Below are positions 57,710 to 64,000 of a stretch of 64,000 bases of DNA, in pieces. The notes beneath the pieces were generated by a model. It had not been told where the DNA came from. It worked only from the letters and a program-made list of their open reading frames with translations, and did no database searches. A program made the translations under genes and the position numbers. Numbering within the stretch: the stretch's first letter is position 1; each line of letters starts with the position of its first letter. The stretch lies in IMG/VR virus record IMGVR_UViG_3300028731_000007, positions 1-64,000 of that record, one strand, 5' to 3'. This DNA comes from a virus.

Positions 57710-58993
57710 TTAGAACTGCAATAGTTTAGCTATCTGGAGGCCCGTGAATCCAAATTTGGAACCCAAAACCTCAGCGTCATGAGGAATGACCGCCGATTTA
57801 ATACCCGAGGTTAGAGGTTCAAACGATATGAATTTCGCACCAATCTTCACTCTAAGTTTTACGACCGGACTATTGGCAAACAAACGTTTGACCTCAAGAT
57901 AAAGCGGATACTTAATTTCGTCTATCTGTTCGACAGTAGTATTCGCTTTGAGTCTAAAAGATATACATTTAGCATCAACGTCAACTTTCTTTATATAATC
58001 ACAGTAGTTAAACATAGAAGCACTGAACTTGGAAGGATCATTCTTCATTCTGGTAGACAGTGGAATAGCAGCTAGGCTAGTACTGAAGTTCTCTTGTTCC
58101 AAAAGTTTGTCTATCACCACTAAGGCTTCGTTCAATGAACTAACCTCGGAACCGCCATCAACTAGTAACAGATTGGGTAAGTCAAATTCATGATTAACCT
58201 GAATTTGAATTCCTTGGTTCACAGTCCATTGAAGGCTGATGTAGAGATGGGGCGTTACCTGTAGGTCATCATTCTTTACGTTCTTTAGCAAGATGTAATC
58301 CGTAAAGATTAGGGCTCCGTCTTTGACACTGACGTACAAAAACTGTTCCTTGTGCTCGAATATAACGTGCTCTTGAAGCTCTTGGACTAATGTCGATACG
58401 TAGCTCTGAAACACTTTAGGTACGTAGTGTGAGGCCACGCTGCTCAAGAATTCTAAAACGTTTTTTAACTGAAAGCCAATCTTGTCCTTCAGTGCTTTTA
58501 ACAGTCCGTAGGCCTTCGTGTAAGGCTCGCCCCGCTTATCCGTGAACTGTATAGCCAACTGCGTTTCTAGGGCCTCTAAAGCCCTGTATTTCTCGTACAA
58601 GTCTTCTGACAATACATATTGCGTATTCAGCTGTTCAATTTTGGGAACCAAGGTCTTCAAGGACTCATGATCAGGATCAGTTTGAGTCTCGCCGTCTAGA
58701 CTCAAGCCGCTGGCCTTAACTAGGCAGGGATGAGTGTGGATTTGTGCCTGATTTAATTTTGCTAGTTGTTGCTGCTGGACTCCACTTAGCTGACTTAATT
58801 CTTTAACCGTGCTTCCCGTCTGGTCAAGAAATCGAGCAACATCGTCAATATATCGGAACTTAGGTAGCTCCAAGGCACAAATACGAGCAGCTGCCTTGAC
58901 TTGAGTTCTTGGTTTATTTTTTGACGTTTTAACGTTACCTGTTTTATCTTTAGTCGTGCTTGCTTTCAATCTCTGGGCTGCATTGGTAGCCAT
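57710..58993 (-). CDS. AAxRL-tagged protein with two tandem tags (427 aa)
   Basis: I chose ATG 58993, 6 nt after AAGG; an ATG two codons earlier is too close to that site. The start MATNAAQRLKAST carries one tag. After a basic linker, a second copy (TQVKAAARICALELPKFR) lies near residue 35. The rest is a long, mixed alpha/beta region (QLAIQFTDKRGEPYTKAYGL, FLYVSVKDGALIFTDYILLK). Tandem tags with a basic spacer look like a processed leader. Function unknown. Confidence 0.68.
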   Translation of the reverse strand: MATNAAQRLKASTTKDKTGNVKTSKNKPRTQVKAAARICALELPKFRYIDDVARFLDQTGSTVKELSQLSGVQQQQLAKLNQAQIHTHPCLVKASGLSLDGETQTDPDHESLKTLVPKIEQLNTQYVLSEDLYEKYRALEALETQLAIQFTDKRGEPYTKAYGLLKALKDKIGFQLKNVLEFLSSVASHYVPKVFQSYVSTLVQELQEHVIFEHKEQFLYVSVKDGALIFTDYILLKNVKNDDLQVTPHLYISLQWTVNQGIQIQVNHEFDLPNLLLVDGGSEVSSLNEALVVIDKLLEQENFSTSLAAIPLSTRMKNDPSKFSASMFNYCDYIKKVDVDAKCISFRLKANTTVEQIDEIKYPLYLEVKRLFANSPVVKLRVKIGAKFISFEPLTSGIKSAVIPHDAEVLGSKFGFTGLQIAKLLQF

Positions 58994-59040
58994 GATCATC
59001 CTTAAGCTAATGTGCTGGGCTGTGCTTGTCTGATGTTAAA

Positions 59041-60276
59041 TTACGTGCGACGGGGGCCTGTCACGTTATCTCTGGTCATTGACGTAGTTCGGTCCTTGGT
59101 CGCAACTCTTCCTCTGTGGGGCAAGATACGAAATAATTCTTGAGGCTGAATTACACGGACTTGAACCTCCCAACCCAAAACATTCTGCAATCTGGAACGC
59201 CAAGGATTGACGTTTTGGACCACTAGAACTTTACCTAGCTGTGATTCAACGATCACGTCCATGCTCGATATATTGGGTAGGTTAGGACTCAGTATAATTT
59301 GGAACGGTTCCATCTGTTCCAGCAGTGCAGTATTAGAGCTAGTCGGACGTTTTGGGAACTCGAAATACACGCTCTCTGTCGTCAAGTTGAATTGAAGTTC
59401 TAGATGGGTGAACCGTCCGTTAAACGTAGCAGTAACTAGATGTGGCTTTCCATCGCAATAAGACAGTAAGGTCGTGATGCCAGTCAGCGGATTTCCGTCA
59501 ATAGAGAATTTAGCGGGGACCGGAATTGCTGAGTCCCAGACTCGGAACACGTCAACCCCAATAGCCCCTCTGGGCAGCGTAACTAAGACATTGAAACCGG
59601 TCTCTGTTGAGGCCGTCCACGGTTTATCCTCCAGATTAATTTCACCAGTTAATGGGAGCTGGACATCAGGCACAGTAAACACCTGACGATGCGCGTGGTA
59701 GGGTGCAAATCCGCCAATGAAGCCGGATCCAAAACAGATGGGGCACGCTACATCGGAAAAGCCCATAGTTGAGGCATCAAAGTCGCCTACCATGTCGTCA
59801 AGCGATAAGGGAGAAACTGGACCGTTGTCCCCAAATGAATCTTCGTCTGTGATATCAGCTAGGGGGAAATCCTCGCCCAGGGTCACAACATCGAACACAC
59901 CCTGATTTTTGTTCTGCGGAGCATTAGGACTGGATTCTCCGTTATAACCTGTTACCCTTTGCTGATTGAAGTTATAGGGCGTCACATTGAACGATAACGG
60001 AGTTTGGCCCGTGATCAGACTATTGATTGTGCCGGTGCTGGCCTTACCCTGTTCATCTAGGATTCCACCTAATTGTTTAGCACTAGCTTGGCAATTGCAT
60101 TTACGACCGGACGTCAATCTGTTGAAGTGCACACAAGTTATGCCCTGCGGACGAAAAGCATCGTAGTATCTGCGCTGTTGCATAGGTATGATGTGTTCAA
60201 CCATACGTTCAGCAACATCAGCAGCCCTAGCGTTGGCCGGAAGTAGCCTGTTGTTATTTGATTCACGAATTGGCAA
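59041..60276 (-). CDS. Virion structural protein, TTG start (411 aa)
   Basis: TTG 60276 is preceded by a perfect GAGGTGA, and no ATG lies nearby. An N-terminal helical segment (ARAADVAERMVEHIIPMQQR) is followed by Cys pairs (CNCQA; CPICFGSGF) that may bind zinc, then a beta-rich C-terminal half (TLPRGAIGVDVFRVWDSAIP, then HLVTATFNGRFTHLELQFNL). This looks like a neck or baseplate protein. The start NNRLLPANARAADVAERM does not fit the AAxRL tag well. Confidence 0.72.
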   Translation of the reverse strand: MPIRESNNNRLLPANARAADVAERMVEHIIPMQQRRYYDAFRPQGITCVHFNRLTSGRKCNCQASAKQLGGILDEQGKASTGTINSLITGQTPLSFNVTPYNFNQQRVTGYNGESSPNAPQNKNQGVFDVVTLGEDFPLADITDEDSFGDNGPVSPLSLDDMVGDFDASTMGFSDVACPICFGSGFIGGFAPYHAHRQVFTVPDVQLPLTGEINLEDKPWTASTETGFNVLVTLPRGAIGVDVFRVWDSAIPVPAKFSIDGNPLTGITTLLSYCDGKPHLVTATFNGRFTHLELQFNLTTESVYFEFPKRPTSSNTALLEQMEPFQIILSPNLPNISSMDVIVESQLGKVLVVQNVNPWRSRLQNVLGWEVQVRVIQPQELFRILPHRGRVATKDRTTSMTRDNVTGPRRT

Positions 60277-60329
60277 TTTATCACCTCACTCAAACTTTAG
60301 TTGGTGTGGGATTTGGCTCTCACTCCCAG

Positions 60330-60342
60330 TTACTATTAAATT
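60330..60342 (-). promoter_or_regulatory. AATTTAATAGTAA element
   Basis: Minus-strand AATTTAATAGTAA, 53 nt upstream of the 60276 TTG start and just downstream of a terminator, as expected for an operon promoter. Confidence 0.52.
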
Positions 60343-60357
60343 TGAGGGTTTAATAAT

Positions 60358-60391
60358 AAAGGCGCAAACCCGATGAAGAATTTGCGCCTTT
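60358..60391. terminator. Bidirectional terminator
   Basis: The 11-bp arms AAAGGCGCAAA and TTTGCGCCTTT enclose a 12-nt loop, with A/T runs on both sides. It lies between the 60421-60681 gene and the structural operon. Confidence 0.85.
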
Positions 60392-60420
60392 TATGCTAAA
60401 ACTTTAATTGAAAACTGAGC

Positions 60421-60681
60421 TTAGTATGATGCACGACTGGCAATTGTTTTACCTTGCGCATTCAATACGTAGGCATTTCCTTGCAGCCAGTATTCCTTAC
60501 CTGTGTCATCACCATACTTTTTGATAACAGCAAAGACAGGGCTTGAATTATTATCGTCACCTATACGCGGACGTCTCTCGAAAGAAAGCTCCTCATCGTC
60601 ATTAATTTGAATCAACATAAAATCGTGTGCGGCATCTGAGTCAGCCATAGCCGCACCTGTCATAAGTTTCAATGTAAGCAT
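60421..60681 (-). CDS. Small hypothetical protein (86 aa)
   Basis: Not recognised. A beta-rich soluble protein (FMLIQINDDEELSFERRPRI, then SSPVFAVIKKYGDDTGKEYW) that reads like a small beta-barrel. The N-terminus has MLTLKLMTGAAMADSD, which does not match the AAxRL tag. AGGA precedes the ATG. Confidence 0.62.
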   Translation of the reverse strand: MLTLKLMTGAAMADSDAAHDFMLIQINDDEELSFERRPRIGDDNNSSPVFAVIKKYGDDTGKEYWLQGNAYVLNAQGKTIASRASY

Positions 60682-60790
60682 TATTGTCTATTCCTAGTAA
60701 TTAGGCATCTCTGCCAAGGTTAAAGACTGGTCCCTAGCTCAGAATCGACCTAAGGGTCCAGGTTTTTGTGTCAACCTAGACACAAAATGG

Positions 60791-61141
60791 TTACTGCAAA
60801 TTCTGAACTTTCGGAACAGCCATATCCAGTATTTGGACTGCTAGGTCAGTCAGTTCTTTATTCGACTTGCATAGATGGTGCTCGCTATGGAACACACCAT
60901 TTATTTTCCGGTCAACATACAGCTCTTGGTTGACCGTTACCTTGAAAATGAAGGATCGTTTGGGATTAACAATAGTTAGGCTACGTCCAGCGTAAATACG
61001 TTCCCAACCTTTAGGTAGCTCGTAGACCCCAACACTTTCTTTGATAGCTAGCCATGCGTCATTGGTTGTGAACACACGATTCTTGTGGAACACATGATCG
61101 GTATTGCCCTGGGGATTTGGATTGGAATTCATGTTTTTCAT
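60791..61141 (-). CDS. Hypothetical protein (116 aa)
   Basis: Not recognised. The ATG follows directly after the deaminase stop (TAAATG), so the two are translationally coupled; a second ATG lies three codons in. The body is beta-rich with ERIYAGRSLTIVNPKRSFIF and a C-terminal helix. Confidence 0.6.
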   Translation of the reverse strand: MKNMNSNPNPQGNTDHVFHKNRVFTTNDAWLAIKESVGVYELPKGWERIYAGRSLTIVNPKRSFIFKVTVNQELYVDRKINGVFHSEHHLCKSNKELTDLAVQILDMAVPKVQNLQ

Positions 61142-61603
61142 TTAGTACATCAAAAGGCTAGTTCTAATACCACGTTTGTTGAGCAACGCCAAACCTTTGT
61201 TGTCTCTATAGTAATCGGCAAAGACAACCTCGGCAATACCTGTTCTTTGAATTAGTTTCGCGCACTCAATACAGGGTGCGTGCGTACAATAAAGCGTGGC
61301 ACCAACAGCGCTTACCGTAGATGCTGCTAACTTTGCACAAGCATTCATTTCAGCGTGACTGACCTCATCGTTGGTCTTCAAACCGAAATGCATTACATAG
61401 CTGTTACCTACATCGGATCCTGACAGTACCGAATGTTCACATGTATTGTCGTAACCCTGGGGCATGCCGTTCCAACCATAGGACACCACAGAGTCATCCT
61501 TCACAATTACGCAGCCTACTTGAAGTCGTTGAGCATGACTTCGTTCGGCTGCACGTTTAGCAAAGTCCATGTACATTTTGTCATCGTCTAGAGGCTGAGT
61601 CAT
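61142..61603 (-). CDS. dCMP deaminase
   Basis: The protein has 153 residues. It would deaminate dCMP to dUMP, feeding dTMP synthesis for phage DNA. The zinc-binding motifs are EVSHAEMNACAK (HAE, with catalytic Glu) and CTHAPCIECAKLI (PCxxC). The family's N-terminal region (RSHAQRLQVGCVIVKDDSVV, then GWNGMPQGYDN) is intact. No Shine-Dalgarno is visible before ATG 61603, but a TAGTAAATA element lies 27 nt upstream. Confidence 0.93.
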   Translation of the reverse strand: MTQPLDDDKMYMDFAKRAAERSHAQRLQVGCVIVKDDSVVSYGWNGMPQGYDNTCEHSVLSGSDVGNSYVMHFGLKTNDEVSHAEMNACAKLAASTVSAVGATLYCTHAPCIECAKLIQRTGIAEVVFADYYRDNKGLALLNKRGIRTSLLMY

Positions 61604-61630
61604 TATTGTATTTAGTTGTTGTATGAACCC

Positions 61631-61639
61631 TATTTACTA
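61631..61639 (-). promoter_or_regulatory. TAGTAAATA promoter-like motif (minus strand)
   Basis: Minus-strand GCTAGTAAATAGGG, 27 nt before the dCMP deaminase start. The same spacing is seen before several plus-strand genes. Confidence 0.52.
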
Positions 61640-62212
61640 GCGGATCGAAAGTTCGGAGTTAACCAATCTGGATGCTGCATTGACTTTGACACCCGTGCTT
61701 AAATTCTGTGCTCTACGTTTCAAGGCTTGCTCCAACACGAATTGCACATGTGGATCATCCAGTACCGCTTTAAGTCCTGGATGCATTGGCTGAGGCCATT
61801 GATTGAAAGCTGTCCAAATAGCAGCCGTCGATTCTGACCTGAATTCTGATTCTGGGTTGACTACGAACTGCTTGGGGACAGTAACAAAATAAGTGTGGTA
61901 CTCAAAGCCTTTTCCATTTCTGGATACCTTGAGCGGCATTACAGACCACTCACCGTTATAGCCGGTCTCTTCTCTGAGTTCCCGGCGTAGGGCATTGACC
62001 AAGTCTTCTGCGCCGTCAACGGAGCCACCCCACGTTCCGTAGCAATTCGGTGTATCAGAATGAGGACCACGTAGCTGGAAACTAAAGTTACCGGTGTCTA
62101 GGGCCAGTACTAAGGCTCCGACTGCTTGGTGATATCCTCTGATGCCGGGTCCCCAATTCTCTTTATCCTTAGACGCCTCTATAGCAATAAGTCGTGACGC
62201 TGCTTTTATCAT
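61637..62212 (-). CDS. Nudix hydrolase with AAxRL tags at both ends
   Basis: The perfect Nudix box reads GSVDGAEDLVNALRREL then REETGYNGE (GX5EX7REUXEEXGU). The family hydrolyses nucleoside diphosphates linked to another group. I chose ATG 62212, which begins MIKAASRLIAIEAS, places the tag at the N-terminus and follows the upstream stop by 1 nt; the longer frame overlaps that gene. The C-terminus repeats the tag: GVKVNAASRLVNSELSIR. About 191 residues. Tags at both ends suggest deliberate packaging of an enzyme. Confidence 0.9.
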   Translation of the reverse strand: MIKAASRLIAIEASKDKENWGPGIRGYHQAVGALVLALDTGNFSFQLRGPHSDTPNCYGTWGGSVDGAEDLVNALRRELREETGYNGEWSVMPLKVSRNGKGFEYHTYFVTVPKQFVVNPESEFRSESTAAIWTAFNQWPQPMHPGLKAVLDDPHVQFVLEQALKRRAQNLSTGVKVNAASRLVNSELSIR

Positions 62213-62213
62213 T

Positions 62214-63662
62214 TTATAGTCCACTGTCAGTTCGAAAATTAGAAAAGGCCCACACATCTGAGTCGTCGTGCTCGTCGTCATACAGTTCACGATTTGCATG
62301 GGCTAGGGGCGTCCAATCGCTGTAGACCGCAGCAATAGGCCCAAGGAAGGGCGAAGCGATGTTTAACACGAATTCAAATGGTAGGTCCTCTGGTTCGCAA
62401 TAACCTTGATTAGGATTGTCCAGCATCCAAACAATAGCACCTAACATTGAACCCACTACCTGCAATGTTGTTGCGTTTTGCCCTTCTACCAGTTCCCGTG
62501 ATTCTTCGATAGAAAGTTGCGATCCGTACCACAGGGCATTCCGTTCATGACCTAGAAGCAAGACCCCTAGTTCATCGATTCCGCTCTGAATACTATTTTT
62601 AGCAATTCGGGTCTTTCTGTGCATCCACAATTCTTGTCCCTTCATTTCATGGACAGACGCAATTGCAGCATCACACGGTTGATACGCATAGTAACAGGTC
62701 GGTCGATAATTCTCTGTACTAAAGTATTCGCTGATAGTGATGGCTTCCGAGTGCTGAATCAAATAGCCGTTGAATGTACCGCCCAAAGGTACCCACGACT
62801 TAACCGTGGTCTCCACACCCGGTTGCTCTAGATAGAGCACAGAGCCACCAGCGAGTTCTTTACCGTCAGCAGGAATCTCTTTTTCGTGCGTGCCCCACCC
62901 CATTTCTGCTGGTGCTCGACCCTCAGCCCAGAACCCTTCACAGCTCCAGGTGTTGACGAATTCATTAACACGCTTGGGTTCTTTCAGAATTTGTGTATCG
63001 CGCTCAGCCGTTTGAATTATTTTCACATTCAGGGCTTCAGCTAGCATTCCCCATTGCTCTTGGGACTCAGGGGTCCCTGTTTTCAGACCTGTATCTTTTG
63101 CGAGTTTGAGCAACGCCGCTTTAACAAAATGCGAAACTAGACCTGGATTAGCTCCATGCGTCACCACACAGGTAGAGGCCCCAGGATAGGCCGAGGCCAT
63201 TCTTCGCATTTCTTGATGCGTTGTGTAGAGCGTGCGTTCACCCAGTTCCGGAATGATTTCGTCGGGTTCAGTAGCCCAACGTTCGATAGACGTGTCAATG
63301 TAGAGCACATTATTTTGTAGGCACCACTCAACGATTTCTAGTCCGTCTATGTTCAAGCTTACGTTAATCAGTAAGTCACCGGGACTCAATAATTCATTTA
63401 GTGTTGGCACCAAATTAGATTTGACGATTTCACGATGAACGTAAGTTACACCCAAATCTTCGTATTTAGCAAATTCAGGGCGTACCTCTTTATCCAGAAC
63501 GACTACCGCGCTAGGACTTACATCGAGGTGACGTAGAATTACGGGGAGAATCGATTGACCAACACCACCGAAGCCTAGGACCAGGATATGTCCTCTGTGA
63601 GTTGCTAGTTTTTCGTGTTGATCCTCCAGCAGTCGTTGTGCAGCGTGTATTTGAACCTTCAT
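62214..63662 (-). CDS. Homospermidine synthase-like enzyme with AAxRL tag
   Basis: The protein has 482 residues, the size of bacterial homospermidine synthases. It would convert putrescine to homospermidine using NAD. The Rossmann start GHILVLGFGGVGQSILPVIL, LINVSLNIDGLEIVEWCLQN, DTSIERW and VVTHGANPGLVSHFVKAALL fit this family and the wider saccharopine dehydrogenase fold. I chose ATG 63662, with AAAGGA 5 nt upstream, which places MKVQIHAAQRLLEDQ, a tag, before the enzyme domain. The longer frame overlaps the upstream gene. It may supply polyamine for DNA condensation. Confidence 0.85.
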   Translation of the reverse strand: MKVQIHAAQRLLEDQHEKLATHRGHILVLGFGGVGQSILPVILRHLDVSPSAVVVLDKEVRPEFAKYEDLGVTYVHREIVKSNLVPTLNELLSPGDLLINVSLNIDGLEIVEWCLQNNVLYIDTSIERWATEPDEIIPELGERTLYTTHQEMRRMASAYPGASTCVVTHGANPGLVSHFVKAALLKLAKDTGLKTGTPESQEQWGMLAEALNVKIIQTAERDTQILKEPKRVNEFVNTWSCEGFWAEGRAPAEMGWGTHEKEIPADGKELAGGSVLYLEQPGVETTVKSWVPLGGTFNGYLIQHSEAITISEYFSTENYRPTCYYAYQPCDAAIASVHEMKGQELWMHRKTRIAKNSIQSGIDELGVLLLGHERNALWYGSQLSIEESRELVEGQNATTLQVVGSMLGAIVWMLDNPNQGYCEPEDLPFEFVLNIASPFLGPIAAVYSDWTPLAHANRELYDDEHDDSDVWAFSNFRTDSGL

Positions 63663-63693
63663 ATCAATCCTTTTAAGCACTTTCACTTTCAGC

Positions 63694-63981
63694 TCACGCA
63701 ACGCTGATAATTTTTGTTTTATTTCCTATGTCCTCTAATTCTACTTCGTGCTCACCTTTACTGAAATGATTGACCTCGGCGGACCTAGCCTTTGCCCAGT
63801 CGTTTGCATAAAGCTTGGCCTCAACGTCTTTTAACGGCGCGTCAACGATCACGAAGTCCTCGTTGTCCGGACGTTCATACGCATACTGCAGTGTATTTAC
63901 CCAACCCTCGAAAGCATCTGCTTCCATCTTGGAGACCGCGACTAGGCGTAAGGCTGCTTCAACTTTAGTGCTACCTGTCAT
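63694..63981 (-). CDS. Small AAxRL-tagged protein (95 aa)
   Basis: The N-terminus MTGSTKVEAALRLVAVSKME carries the tag. The body is a small acidic alpha/beta domain (AFEGWVNTLQYAYERPDNED, then VIVDAPLKDVEAKLYANDWA). It is the first gene of the run with the homospermidine synthase and Nudix genes. The region upstream of its ATG is cut by the window edge. Confidence 0.66.
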   Translation of the reverse strand: MTGSTKVEAALRLVAVSKMEADAFEGWVNTLQYAYERPDNEDFVIVDAPLKDVEAKLYANDWAKARSAEVNHFSKGEHEVELEDIGNKTKIISVA

Positions 63982-64000
63982 TTTGTGATAAATATAATTA

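Overview
The window looks like part of the genome of a large contractile-tailed bacteriophage (myovirus), probably a jumbo phage of a Gram-negative host. The supporting evidence is a tail sheath, tail tube, major capsid protein and prohead protease, a T4-style replication and recombination set, and dense gene packing with many ATGA overlaps. I see no bacterial housekeeping genes, rRNA, tRNA or CRISPR array. Portal, terminase, DNA polymerase, primase and the SbcD/gp47 partner are not in the window. The host species cannot be read from the sequence.

Layout. 1-2808 (-): 5' part of a long repetitive tail-fibre gene that runs off the left edge. 2853-4876 (-): lysis cassette (holin-like protein, two anchored Ig-like proteins, GH19 endolysin). 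4998-6261 (+): a small protein and a FEN-type 5'-3' exonuclease. 6262-11705 (-): three tail-fibre genes. Two share one attachment domain and the third is a repeat protein that may be a beta-propeller. 11777-28725 (+): replication and recombination genes: Cas4-like nuclease, clamp loader ATPase, SbcC/gp46-like ATPase, sliding clamp, UvsW-like helicase, a Dam methylase interrupted by one stop codon, and a DnaB-like helicase. Two virion-like proteins and many small unknowns lie among them. 28873-35023 (-): papain-like protease, virion-like proteins, an intact Dam methylase and the tail tube. 35110-35895 (+): one isolated gene with its own promoter-like motif, ending in a perfect 38-bp palindrome. 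35944-63981 (-): tail sheath, neck and head genes, a 1552-residue helicase, structural and tagged proteins, then dCMP deaminase, Nudix hydrolase and homospermidine synthase.

The most interesting feature is a short sequence near A-A-x-R-L-[VLIK] that recurs in the first ~20 residues of about eleven otherwise unrelated minus-strand proteins. Several carry a second copy inside or at the C-terminus. Carriers include small unknown proteins, disordered proteins, a Nudix hydrolase and a homospermidine synthase. A glutamate often follows within a few residues, and a gp21-type prohead protease is encoded in the same region. By analogy with the T4 capsid-targeting sequence, I infer that this is a packaging (and perhaps cleavage) tag that loads internal proteins, including enzymes, into the capsid.

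Two promoter-like words recur in gaps. TAGTAAATA lies about 25-30 nt before several genes, mainly plus-strand replication genes. AATTTAATNRTRR lies before five minus-strand virion genes or operons. A T4-late-like TATAAATA precedes the head operon.
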